A stretch of 21,145 nt of DNA, taken from a virus. Made by a program: the position numbers and the translations under genes. Shown piece by piece: positions 15,783 through 21,145 of this stretch. The notes below the pieces were generated by a model. It did not search any database. It had not been told where the DNA came from and was given only the letters and a program-made list of their open reading frames with translations. The first letter of the stretch is position 1. Every line of letters begins with the position of its first letter. Location of the stretch: positions 1-21,145 of the IMG/VR virus record IMGVR_UViG_3300018063_000428; one strand, written 5' to 3'.

Positions 15783-16087
15783 GGGAGATCCTCCTCTGCG
15801 TTCAGCTGGTAGGTCGCGGGGCCTGGGACTGTTGCCCCAGCCTTCGCCCCGCTGTCGGTGGCGTTCTGCTGCTGGCGGGCCGTGGCCGCCGCGGTCGCGG
15901 TTCCGAACACCCACTGCAGCGCAGCGCCCATGAAGCCGATCAGGGCGATGGCAAACGACTCGCCCTCCTGTGGCAGGGCCAGGGCGTTCGGATCGAGGAA
16001 GGCCTCGTAGAAGAAGAAGCTCCCGAAGCCGAACACCACGAGGGCGAACAGATAGCCGAATACGACGCGGACAAGATCGAGGGTCAT
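15779..16087 (-). CDS. two-pass small membrane protein, holin candidate
   Basis: This 102-aa protein has two hydrophobic segments: VVFGYLFALVVFGFGSFFFYEAFL (about residues 8-31) and FAIALIGFMGAALQWVFGTATAAA (about 45-68). A soluble tail of Ala, Gln and acidic residues follows. It starts with ATG 16087, one base after the endolysin stop, and its stop overlaps the next holin-like gene as GTGA. The pairing of two small membrane proteins directly after a peptidase suggests holin and antiholin, but which is which cannot be read. The charged tail after the second helix is in keeping with this group. Confidence 0.62.
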   Translation of the reverse strand: MTLDLVRVVFGYLFALVVFGFGSFFFYEAFLDPNALALPQEGESFAIALIGFMGAALQWVFGTATAAATARQQQNATDSGAKAGATVPGPATYQLNAEEDLP

Positions 16088-16088
16088 A

Positions 16089-17066
16089 TCAGCCTCCGAG
16101 TGCTTTCTTGGCGGCGTTCTTGTGGGTGACCGCGGCGGCGCGCGCCCGGTAGATCGCGTTGAGGTCCGCGGTCAAAGCGTTCAGGTTCACCAGTGCCGCG
16201 GGGATGTCGATCGCCGGCGGGACTGGAACGGGTGCCGGTGCCGGTTCGGGGGCCGGTTCGGGGGCCGGGACAGGTGCTGGAGCGGGCGCCGGTGGAAGCG
16301 GCACGGGGTCGAGGGTGATCTGGGAGTTCGCGAGCAGATAGCCCGCCATCGCACCGTTCTGTACGAGCTGGTACGGCCCAGCGGGCCACCCCGAAGGCGT
16401 GGGCGTGATGGTGTACTCGGCGCTGGCCAGGGCCGGCGACCCAGCCCCGAACGTCCCGGTGGCGGTCAGCGGCGGGGGATCGAGCCGCCGCCCAACCAGG
16501 ATCCCGGCCTTCGTGTACCAGGTCCTCGGTGACGGGTAGGTGACGACGTCCACCTTGGATGGCGGGGCGTACTCGCTCTCACGGATCTCGCGGGCATCGT
16601 TGACGCCGGCGCCCTTGGCCCAGGCCACGATGATCGCGGCGTCGATCAGCTGCCCCGGGCTCTGGTTCGGCGTCATCGGATCGAAGAGCAGGACTGTGCC
16701 CAGGGGTTTGGGAACGACGAACACCGAGTGGTACTGGGCGAAGCCCGCCTGCTGCCAGGCCGTTCCCGGGATACACCCGAAGCCGGCCAGGACCAGACCG
16801 ATGCCAGGGCGGGTGACGGCGTCGGCGATGCTGCCGGTCGAGAGTGCGCGGATGGTCTTGCCGTAGCGGGCCTGGACGGCAGGGATCAGCGTGCCGTAGT
16901 CGCCGACCCGGGGCACGCCCGTAGCCTCGAGGGCCTCGCCCTCCGCGATGCTGTAGATCCCGAGCGGGAAGGCGGTGAAGCCCCCATACACCAGCCCGGT
17001 CAGGGCCGAGATGGTCACACAGGCGTCGTAGTTGCCGTGCTCCGACCAGTTCAGCGGGTCAGCCAT
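16089..17066 (-). CDS. C39-like cysteine peptidase with Pro/Ala linker, likely endolysin
   Basis: This 325-aa protein probably breaks cell wall or cross-bridges during lysis. The N-terminal domain (1-180) has the order of a C39-like papain-fold peptidase: NYDACVTISALTG with candidate nucleophile Cys16, QYHSVFVV with His113, and LLFDPMTP with Asp129. There is no signal peptide, so export would need a holin. Residues 183-252 form a strand-rich middle domain (ILVGRRLDP, YTITPTPSGWPAGPYQLVQN). A Pro/Ala-Glu-rich linker of about 33 residues (253-285) then leads to a short helical, basic C-terminus. The ATG overlaps the CAP gene stop as ATGA. Being flanked by membrane proteins supports the lysis role. 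It could instead be a structural peptidase. Confidence 0.6.
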   Translation of the reverse strand: MADPLNWSEHGNYDACVTISALTGLVYGGFTAFPLGIYSIAEGEALEATGVPRVGDYGTLIPAVQARYGKTIRALSTGSIADAVTRPGIGLVLAGFGCIPGTAWQQAGFAQYHSVFVVPKPLGTVLLFDPMTPNQSPGQLIDAAIIVAWAKGAGVNDAREIRESEYAPPSKVDVVTYPSPRTWYTKAGILVGRRLDPPPLTATGTFGAGSPALASAEYTITPTPSGWPAGPYQLVQNGAMAGYLLANSQITLDPVPLPPAPAPAPVPAPEPAPEPAPAPVPVPPAIDIPAALVNLNALTADLNAIYRARAAAVTHKNAAKKALGG

Positions 17067-17584
17067 CAGCGGGCCTCCATCGCCGTGTCCGGGAGCTCGT
17101 CAACGATCGGCGGACCGATCAAGCCGCCCGGGGTACCGACGATGCAGACGAAGTAGTCGTAGGGGGCATCGTCGGCGTCGTCATCGCCGCCCACGTTCGG
17201 GTCGGGAACGAGCCGGTGGTCGCAGCCGATCCGCAGGTAGGCCGGGTCGGTGAGAATCGTCAGGTGCGGGTCTGAGCTCATCCAGCCCGCCACGGCGGCC
17301 GCGGACGCAGCGGAGAGGTCAGCGTAGCCCCGGTTCCAGGCGATGACCTCGCCCCACGACCAGGCACCGAGACCGTAAGCATCGAGGTCGGCGTGGACGA
17401 AGTCGGCGTCCGCCGTGCGGGCGGCAGCGGCCGACGCCAGGGTCTCGTCGTAGATCCGGGCCAGCCCGGTGGCGCTGGCGACCAGGTTGGCGAGCGCCTG
17501 CCCGCCATCAGCTGCAGAAGCACTCGGGCTGCCCAGCAGCAGGCCCAGCGCGAGGGTGAGGGCGACCAGACCTCGCCTAGCCAT
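17066..17584 (-). CDS. secreted CAP (SCP/PR1)-like protein
   Basis: This 172-aa protein starts with a clear signal peptide (MARRGLVALTLALGLLLGSPSASA, cleavage near residue 25). The rest matches the core of a CAP domain: DADFVHADLDAYGLGAWSWGEVIAWN (about 60-85), AVAGWMSSDPHLTILTDPAYLRIGC (about 96-120) and YDYFVCIVG near the end. WGEVIA stands where the GEN motif is normally found, and the first His of the fold could be His64. Two Cys (about 120 and 147) might form a disulfide. The ATG at 17584 overlaps the upstream membrane gene by 8 nt. CAP proteins bind sterols, lipids or peptidoglycan in various hosts, so the role in a phage is open. Confidence 0.65.
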   Translation of the reverse strand: MARRGLVALTLALGLLLGSPSASAADGGQALANLVASATGLARIYDETLASAAAARTADADFVHADLDAYGLGAWSWGEVIAWNRGYADLSAASAAAVAGWMSSDPHLTILTDPAYLRIGCDHRLVPDPNVGGDDDADDAPYDYFVCIVGTPGGLIGPPIVDELPDTAMEAR

Positions 17585-17879
17585 GAGCCCGCTCCCTGCT
17601 CACGGCGCGGACGAAGATGCCAGCGCTCAGCGAGGCCACGACCTGGATCCCCATGACGATGCCGAACAGGGACTGGGCGAGCTCCCCGGGGAGCACCTGG
17701 AAGATCGCGCCCACCAGCAGGAGGTCAAGGCCGACCAGGCTGACCACGGTCAGGTAGACCGTCGTCTGGTGCAGGAACCGATCGCCGGCGATGAGCGGGC
17801 GCACGCCGATGGCGGCGACGACCCACAGGACCGCGGCGACGGCGGCACCCAGGGCGCCTAGGCCGATCAGGAGGCTCAC
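17577..17879 (-). CDS. small multi-pass membrane protein
   Basis: This 100-aa protein starts with GTG at 17879 (GTGA overlap) and has three hydrophobic stretches: LIGLGALGAAVAAVLWVVAAIGV (about 4-26), TVYLTVVSLVGLDLLLVGAIFQVL (about 40-63) and LFGIVMGIQVVASLSAGIFV (about 71-90), with a basic tail. No motif identifies a family. It belongs to the chain of three small membrane genes before the CAP gene. A holin-like or envelope-modifying role fits the context but is unproven. Confidence 0.6.
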   Translation of the reverse strand: MSLLIGLGALGAAVAAVLWVVAAIGVRPLIAGDRFLHQTTVYLTVVSLVGLDLLLVGAIFQVLPGELAQSLFGIVMGIQVVASLSAGIFVRAVSRERAHG

Positions 17880-18085
17880 GAATCACCCCGGTGGCGGAAC
17901 AGGTTCACGCCCTCGGCCACGAACAGGCCGCCGACCATGCCGCCGACCAGGAAGTAGAACTGGCTGTCAACGATGATCCGCTCGCCGAACACCGCCCGGG
18001 CGATGACGACGAAGACGAGCAGGCCGAGCAGGACGATGACGACCCAGCGCCGGAGCGTGGCCATTGGGTCGGGGGCATCAGCCAC
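17876..18085 (-). CDS. small membrane protein
   Basis: This 69-aa protein has a long hydrophobic helix (VVIVLLGLLVFVVIARAVF, about 14-32) and a second, weaker, Gly-rich segment (FYFLVGGMVGGLFVAEGVNLF). A GTG at 18085 gives VADAPDPMATLRRW; the internal ATG at 18064 would give a 62-aa product and is an equally good start. The stop overlaps the next gene as GTGA. Function unknown; it is one of a run of small membrane proteins at the start of the probable lysis operon. Confidence 0.58.
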   Translation of the reverse strand: MADAPDPMATLRRWVVIVLLGLLVFVVIARAVFGERIIVDSQFYFLVGGMVGGLFVAEGVNLFRHRGDS

Positions 18086-18212
18086 GCACCCTGCTCCCCC
18101 GGATCTGCAGAAGCAGCCAATCGACCGCGTCGCGGAAGTTCAGACCGATGAAGAAGCCGATCAGGAGCCAGGGCAGGGCAGCCGGCAGGTCGGTCAACAA
18201 CGACACGGCCAC
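18078..18212 (-). CDS. very small membrane protein (44 aa)
   Basis: The frame runs from GTG at 18212 (or GTG at 18206) to a stop at 18078-18080 and overlaps the next gene start by 8 nt. The translation begins VAVSLLTDLPAALPWLLIGF and goes on as FIGLNFRDAVDWLLLQIRGS with a basic end. One hydrophobic helix (about residues 11-24) is followed by an amphipathic helix. It is the first gene after the promoter at 18291-18318, and its start lies at the base of a strong hairpin. The evidence is the good hydrophobic pattern and coupling; with no clear Shine-Dalgarno at normal spacing, it remains a probable rather than a certain gene. Confidence 0.5.
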   Translation of the reverse strand: MAVSLLTDLPAALPWLLIGFFIGLNFRDAVDWLLLQIRGSRVRG

Positions 18213-18253
18213 CGGTCCGGGTTGGCCGCCCAATGCCGCGCCGGACCGGTGGC
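18208..18253 (-). repeat. 13-bp perfect inverted repeat (hairpin) in the leader
   Basis: The plus-strand arm 18208-18220 (gccaccggtccgg) pairs exactly with 18241-18253 (ccggaccggtggc), leaving a 20-nt loop. In the minus-strand transcript it lies about 30-76 nt after the promoter. A GAGGAG (18254-18259) precedes it and the GTG start of the 44-aa gene is at its 3' foot. There is no T run, so a normal rho-independent terminator is unlikely. Confidence 0.6.
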
Positions 18254-18290
18254 TCCTCGGAGGGAGGGTGCAGGGCCCCGCATCACACCG

Positions 18291-18318
18291 ATTAGACCGA
18301 TCTGAAATCTACTGTCAA
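18291..18318 (-). promoter_or_regulatory. sigma70-like promoter driving the lysis/late operon
   Basis: On the minus strand TTGACA (18313-18318) and TCTAAT (18291-18296) are separated by 16 bp, with AT-rich bases in a very GC-rich region. It reads toward the lysis and, possibly, packaging and head genes. No other site in the window matches as well. Confidence 0.55.
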
Positions 18319-18331
18319 CCCGCACATGGGC

Positions 18332-18616
18332 TCAGGCGGCGGTTGCGCGGCCCTCGAGACGGTATGAAGCTGGCCGGCCAGCCGGTTCGTGGCGGACGGG
18401 ATCGTGGCTATGGATGCGCTGGTTCTGGATCACCCAGTGCATGAAGTCCAGCGCGGTGTAGTCGCCCTGCTGGGCGCTGATGCGGTCGAAGGCGCGGGCC
18501 CACTGGTGCATCGCCTCGAGCATCGCCTCGGAGAACTCGGTCGGTGGGACGGACTCGGGCTTCGTCATGCCGACGATGCCGCACTCGGGGCAGGTCCAGG
18601 TCCGCGCCCGGGCCAT
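18332..18616 (-). CDS. small CxxC zinc-finger-like protein of unknown function
   Basis: This 94-aa protein opens MARARTWTCPECGIVGMTKP: Cys9 and Cys12 form one knuckle, but no second Cys pair follows, so zinc binding would need other ligands (His residues are present at about 37, 60, 69, 71 and 76). The middle is a helix (EFSEAMLEAMHQWARAFDRISAQQ) and the tail is basic. ATG at 18616 is the first start; the frame upstream is open back to a TGA at about 18665 and includes the repeat at 18623-18647, but no ATG, GTG or TTG lies in it. It is the last gene of the recombination module before the late promoter. Function unknown. Confidence 0.6.
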   Translation of the reverse strand: MARARTWTCPECGIVGMTKPESVPPTEFSEAMLEAMHQWARAFDRISAQQGDYTALDFMHWVIQNQRIHSHDPVRHEPAGRPASYRLEGRATAA

Positions 18617-18622
18617 CAGGTT

Positions 18623-18647
18623 TGAGCCCTTATCTGAGCCCTTATTC
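18623..18647 (-). repeat. 25-nt repeat, copy 1 (tandem 12-mer)
   Basis: On the minus strand this reads GAATAAGGGCTCA then GATAAGGGCTCA, so it contains two direct 12-mers (G-A/T-AATAAGGGCTCA pattern). An identical 25-nt copy lies at 18792-18816. Its AT content is clearly higher than its surroundings. It is a candidate integrase arm-type binding site. Confidence 0.7.
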
Positions 18648-18791
18648 GAACCGTCCCATGCGTGTCAGGCGGTCCCAGCGTGCTCGCGCCGTCGCGGCCT
18701 GCGACGCTCACCACCGGCCGGGAGCAAATCCGGTATGCGGTACCACTCACGCTCACGGCAGAGTCACTCCGTGCTCACCCGACTCGTCGGA
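18648..18791. other. putative phage attachment site (attP) core region
   Basis: This 144-bp stretch is flanked by two identical 25-nt direct repeats and lies next to the tyrosine integrase gene. It includes the non-coding gap 18648-18752 and the 3' end of the 72-aa gene. It contains a small inverted repeat, ggta-tgcgg-tacc (18732-18744), that could be core-type. The layout of paired arm sites on both sides of a core matches known tyrosine integrase attP sites, but the crossover point cannot be fixed from sequence alone. Confidence 0.35.
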
Positions 18792-18971
18792 TGAGCCCTT
18801 ATCTGAGCCCTTATTCTCGACGACCGCGCGTAGAACCGACAGCAACCGCTGCTGCTCATGCTCCCGCCAGGCGCCTAGGACGTGGGCCATCGCGGTCGCG
18901 GCCCGGGTGGCGGCGACGCACGACTGGCTGTATGCCTCGAATGCTCGCGCGAGCTGACGGACGTCAGTCAT
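18753..18971 (-). CDS. small protein of unknown function next to integrase
   Basis: This 72-aa protein starts with ATG 18971, overlapping the integrase stop by ATGA. It begins MTDVRQLARAFEAYSQSCVA, continues as a long amphipathic helix (ATAMAHVLGAWREHEQQRLLSVLRAVVE), and ends in a Ser/Gly/Lys tail that contains the repeat-encoded NKGSDKGS. No known motif. Its tight coupling to the integrase suggests a role in integration or in regulating it, but this is context only. The coding of NKGSDKGS uses codons (AAT, AAG, GAT, TCA) rare in this window, as though the DNA, not the protein, is being conserved. Confidence 0.6.
   Translation of the reverse strand: MTDVRQLARAFEAYSQSCVAATRAATAMAHVLGAWREHEQQRLLSVLRAVVENKGSDKGSSDESGEHGVTLP
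18792..18816 (-). repeat. 25-nt repeat, copy 2 (tandem 12-mer)
   Basis: Identical to 18623-18647, 169 bp away, same orientation, but inside the 3' part of the 72-aa gene. It is read there as NKGSDKGS. It is the candidate second integrase arm site. Confidence 0.7.
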
Positions 18972-20116
18972 CCCGTCCCCCTCCCGAGCAGCTGGTCGAG
19001 GGTCCGGACCGCCTCGGCCTGCATCGTCGGCAGGACGTGGGCGTAGGTGTCCAGGGTCATCGTGACGGTCGAGTGGCCGAGCATCTCGCTGACGACCTTC
19101 GCGTTGACGCCGCCGGCGAGGAGCAGGGTCGCCGCGGTGTGACGGAGATCGTGGAACCGGATCCGCGGCAGGCCGGCCGCGACCAGGAGCGGGCGGAGCT
19201 CGCGCTCGGCCAGGTGGTTGCCCTGCAGCGGCTCGCCGGCGGCGTCGGTGAAGACCAGGTCGACGTCGGTGACGCGGTGACCGATGGCCAGCAGCTGCTC
19301 CGCCTGGCGGACACGGTGGGCACGGAGGACGGCCAGCGTCGGGTCGGTCAGGTCGATGCTGCGTCGGCCGCGCGATGTCTTCGGCTCCCCGATCCACCAT
19401 CGGCCCTGCATCCGCGACAGGGTGCCCGTGACGCGGATCCGCCGGGCCGACCAGTCGACGTCCTGCCAGCGGAGGGCGAGGAGCTCGCCGGAACGCATCG
19501 CGGTGGTGATGGCCAGCAGCCACAGGGCATGGAGCTCGTGGTCCGCGGCCACCTCGAGGAACCTGCGCACCTGGTCAGGATCCAGGACGGCCATCTCGGT
19601 CCGCTGCCGGCGCGGCTGGGTGACCGCGTCGACCGGGTTCCGCGCCAGGAGCTGCCACCGAACCGCCTGGTCGAGGGCGCCGTGGAGGACGGCGTGGAGG
19701 TAGCGGATGCTCGAGCTCGACTGCCCCGCGTCGGCGAGGTCGGCGTACAGCTTCGCCAGGTGCTGCGGTGTCAACTGGCCGAGCCGGAGACGGCCGAGGG
19801 TGGGCAGGACGTGCTTCCGGACGAGGCCGTCGTACCGCTCCCAGCTGCGGCCGCGGAGCTTGTGGCGGGCGACATCGTCGAGCCAGTGGCGGAGGAAGTG
19901 CTCGAGCGTCTGCCCCGGGCCGGCGACGACGATGCCCTGGGCGAGATCTCGGAGCGCGGCGTCGCGTTTGTCGGCTGCTTCCTGGGAGCTCCGCCCGTAG
20001 ACCGGATGGCGACGGCTGTCCGATCCGATGTAGCGCGATCGCCATCGGCCATCGGCCTGAAGTCGCGGCCGCTCCCCGGTGCCCTTCTGCCGTCGACGAG
20101 CCATGGGGGCGATCAT
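18968..20116 (-). CDS. int: tyrosine site-specific integrase
   Basis: The 382-aa recombinase inserts and excises the phage genome. The N-terminus (1-65) is an arm-binding domain rich in Arg/Lys with RRQKGTGERPRLQADGRW. Residues 70-165 form the SAM-like core-binding domain (TLEHFLRHWLDDVARHKLRG). The catalytic domain (about 175-375) has all six expected features: Arg208 in TTAMRSGELLALRW, Lys246 in GEPKTSRGRRSIDL, His322 and Arg325 in FHDLRHTAAT, His348 in LGHSTVTMTLD, and nucleophile Tyr358 in DTYAH. It is complete. ATG 20116 lies three bases after the HTH gene stop; ATG 20104 (MARRRQ) is an alternative start. The excisionase-like genes precede it, and the likely attP follows it. Confidence 0.95.
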   Translation of the reverse strand: MIAPMARRRQKGTGERPRLQADGRWRSRYIGSDSRRHPVYGRSSQEAADKRDAALRDLAQGIVVAGPGQTLEHFLRHWLDDVARHKLRGRSWERYDGLVRKHVLPTLGRLRLGQLTPQHLAKLYADLADAGQSSSSIRYLHAVLHGALDQAVRWQLLARNPVDAVTQPRRQRTEMAVLDPDQVRRFLEVAADHELHALWLLAITTAMRSGELLALRWQDVDWSARRIRVTGTLSRMQGRWWIGEPKTSRGRRSIDLTDPTLAVLRAHRVRQAEQLLAIGHRVTDVDLVFTDAAGEPLQGNHLAERELRPLLVAAGLPRIRFHDLRHTAATLLLAGGVNAKVVSEMLGHSTVTMTLDTYAHVLPTMQAEAVRTLDQLLGRGTG

Positions 20117-20119
20117 AGG

Positions 20120-20323
20120 TCAGCGCCCATACCGGGCCGCGGCCGCGGCGAGCTGGTCCTCGATGAAACGGTCGAGCTCGCGGCGCAGAACCCTCCACCC
20201 GGACCCGACCCGGAAGCCGGCCAGCTCGCCCGTGGTGACCATCCGGTGCGCGGTCGATCGACTGACGCGCAGGGCCTCCGCGACCTCGCTGAGGGTCATC
20301 GACAGGCCGGCGAGCTCGGTCAT
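20120..20323 (-). CDS. excisionase-like helix-turn-helix protein (copy 2 of 2)
   Basis: This 67-aa protein contains a MerR/excisionase-type winged helix-turn-helix: MTLSEVAEALRVSRSTAHRM (residues 9-28), then TGELAGFRVGSGWRVLRRELDRFI (31-54), with the wing residues GSGWRV typical of this group. It probably binds DNA next to the attachment site to direct excision or regulates the operon. The ATG overlaps the preceding HTH gene stop as ATGA, and its own stop is three bases before the integrase start, which supports a recombination-directionality role. Confidence 0.83.
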   Translation of the reverse strand: MTELAGLSMTLSEVAEALRVSRSTAHRMVTTGELAGFRVGSGWRVLRRELDRFIEDQLAAAAARYGR

Positions 20324-20499
20324 CGGGCGATCCTCGCGGCCAGGTAGGCGTCGACGTCGCGCCGGAAGAACCGCAGATCGCCCCGTTCCACGATGCGGTA
20401 CGCCTCCAGCTGGCGGCGCTGGACGAGCCGCTTGACGGTGTTGCCGTGGACCCCGAGCAGCTCGGCGACCTGGCGGGCGGTCAGCAGCTGCGCGGTCAT
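20320..20499 (-). CDS. excisionase-like helix-turn-helix protein (copy 1 of 2)
   Basis: This 59-aa protein has the same fold: LLTARQVAELLGVHGNTVKR (about 5-24), LVQRRQLEAYRI (25-36) and GDLRFFRRDVDAYLAAR (41-57). It starts with ATG 20499, in ATGA overlap with the RuvC-like gene. An earlier start would extend into that gene and is unlikely. It differs from its neighbour in sequence, so the pair is not a recent duplication. One may act as excisionase and the other as a regulator, which cannot be decided here. Confidence 0.83.
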   Translation of the reverse strand: MTAQLLTARQVAELLGVHGNTVKRLVQRRQLEAYRIVERGDLRFFRRDVDAYLAARIAR

Positions 20500-20990
20500 G
20501 CCGCCAGATCCCCCGCCGTTACGGCGACGGCCAGCGCCGACCACAGGTCGTTGGCGATGCCGTACAGCGGACCCGGCGCCTTCTTCGTGCCCTTCGCGGA
20601 CGGGCCGCCGTACCGGTCGAGCAGCGCCTGGCGGATGTTGGGATCCTTTGCTTGAGCGGTCCCGCAGAGATGGACCTTGATCGTTCGTCGGCCAATGCGG
20701 TCGACCGGCAACGGCTGGGCCGCCTCGGCGAAGCGCCCTGACCAGTAGACGGTCTCGAACACCTCGGCGCCGACGGCCATGCCGAAGCTCTCGACCTTCT
20801 CGATGACGAGGCGGGTGACGGTTCCTGTTCCGAATCCGCTGCCGCCAACCGAGGCATCAGGCGAGAGATGGCGTAACTGCTGGCGGAGCCAATCGTTGGG
20901 CGAGATGGCCGCGTCGCGCACGATGCCGTCGTCGTAGACCACCCAGGCTGACTGCTCGGGCCCGGGATCGATAGCCATCAGGACGGTCAC
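20496..20990 (-). CDS. RuvC-like Holliday junction resolvase / RNase H-fold nuclease
   Basis: This 164-aa protein shows the RuvC-type order: MAIDPGPEQSAWVV with Asp8, LVIEKVESFGM with Glu64 (and Glu67), the Lys-rich KGTKKAPGPLYGIANDLWSALAVA near the end with an Asp148 in the expected last acidic place, and DPNIRQALLDRYG (116-128) between them. RuvC-like nucleases resolve branched DNA in replication and packaging. It starts with GTG at 20990 in GTGA overlap with the upstream partial gene; ATG 20978 is an alternative and begins the same motif. Its exact substrate is inferred from family only. Confidence 0.82.
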   Translation of the reverse strand: MTVLMAIDPGPEQSAWVVYDDGIVRDAAISPNDWLRQQLRHLSPDASVGGSGFGTGTVTRLVIEKVESFGMAVGAEVFETVYWSGRFAEAAQPLPVDRIGRRTIKVHLCGTAQAKDPNIRQALLDRYGGPSAKGTKKAPGPLYGIANDLWSALAVAVTAGDLAA

Positions 20991-21145
20991 GTCAGGGCCC
21001 TCGGGTTGAGCAGGCGGTCCAGCTTCTGCTCGATCCGGCGCAGGGCCTCCTCGGCCTGGGGGACCGAGACCACCTCCCACTCGGGTCCGATGATCAGGGT
21101 CCCATCGCGCTTGGTGGTGCGCCGGATCGTCGAGCGGATCTCCTC
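20987..21145 (-). CDS. unknown protein, 5' end outside window (partial)
   Basis: The frame is open from the right edge to a stop at 20987-20989, 52 residues. It ends in GPEWEVVSVPQAEEALRRIE and QKLDRLLNPRALT, an amphipathic C-terminal helix. The stop overlaps the RuvC-like gene start by GTGA, so it is part of the same operon. There are too few residues to assign a family. Confidence 0.55.
   Translation of the reverse strand, partial: EEIRSTIRRTTKRDGTLIIGPEWEVVSVPQAEEALRRIEQKLDRLLNPRALT

Noticed and set aside
18640-18660. GGTTCGAAT on the minus strand, like a tRNA T-loop
   Set aside because: Flanking bases cannot form the T stem and no acceptor end or anticodon arm is present, so it is not a tRNA or a clear tRNA fragment.
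18623-18816. Two identical 25-nt repeats considered as a CRISPR array
   Set aside because: There are only two copies, with 144 bp between them; each copy is itself a tandem 12-mer, and no cas gene is near.
18662-20347. 561-codon open frame on the plus strand across the integrase region
   Set aside because: It is antisense to a complete integrase with all catalytic residues and to the HTH genes. Long antisense frames are expected in GC-rich coding DNA, and its translation is Arg/Gly/Pro/Ala-rich without motifs.

Overview
This window is a GC-rich block of a tailed, HK97-type temperate siphovirus-like phage, either a prophage or a free phage contig. Every gene I can support lies on the minus strand, so the biological order runs from the right end to the left. 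High GC, strong G/C third positions, frequent GTG starts and Ala/Arg-rich proteins point to a high-GC host such as an actinobacterium or a Chloroflexota member; I cannot name it. No clear host gene, tRNA, insertion sequence or CRISPR array is visible.

Right part (21145 to 18332): recombination module. A partial unknown gene is followed by a RuvC-like nuclease, two tandem excisionase-like helix-turn-helix proteins and a complete tyrosine integrase. A 72-aa unknown protein and a 94-aa protein with one CxxC knuckle come next. Between and inside the last two lie two copies of a 25-nt repeat, each a tandem 12-mer. They flank 144 bp and look like integrase arm sites around an attP. No immunity repressor is visible.

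Middle right (18331 to 15211): a good sigma70-like promoter (TTGACA, 16 nt, TCTAAT), then a strong 13-bp hairpin. After these come a probable host-lysis cassette of three small membrane proteins, a secreted CAP-like protein, a C39-like cysteine peptidase with a Pro/Ala tail (likely endolysin), two more small membrane proteins (holin candidates) and a small acidic protein.

Middle (15210 to 4289): packaging and head module. HNH endonuclease, P27-type small terminase, a single-pass membrane protein, large terminase and portal (with a C-terminal zinc ribbon) come first. Then follow four genes unusual at this position: a 59-aa protein, a fibre-like protein, a 480-aa Ala/Ser/Thr/Gly repeat protein and an Ig-like protein. 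The module ends with an S49 prohead protease carrying a C-terminal extension, major capsid protein, a small zinc-knuckle protein, head-tail connector and head-closure candidate.

Left part (4292 to 1): where neck and tail genes would normally begin, there is a sugar cassette. It holds a two-domain glycosyltransferase, an FkbM methyltransferase, a class I methyltransferase, GDP-mannose 4,6-dehydratase and a partial GT-B-like transferase. It is joined to the head operon by five consecutive 4-nt ATGA overlaps. The arrangement suggests late, co-regulated glycan synthesis, possibly decorating the virion or altering the host surface.

No stretch longer than 300 bases lacks a gene. The largest gaps are 18617-18752 (putative attP), 8420-8549, 18213-18331 (promoter and hairpin) and 15211-15315. 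Nearly all neighbours overlap by 1-8 nt or are separated by a few bases, consistent with translational coupling along a long late operon. All assignments come from reading motifs by eye; no database search was possible.
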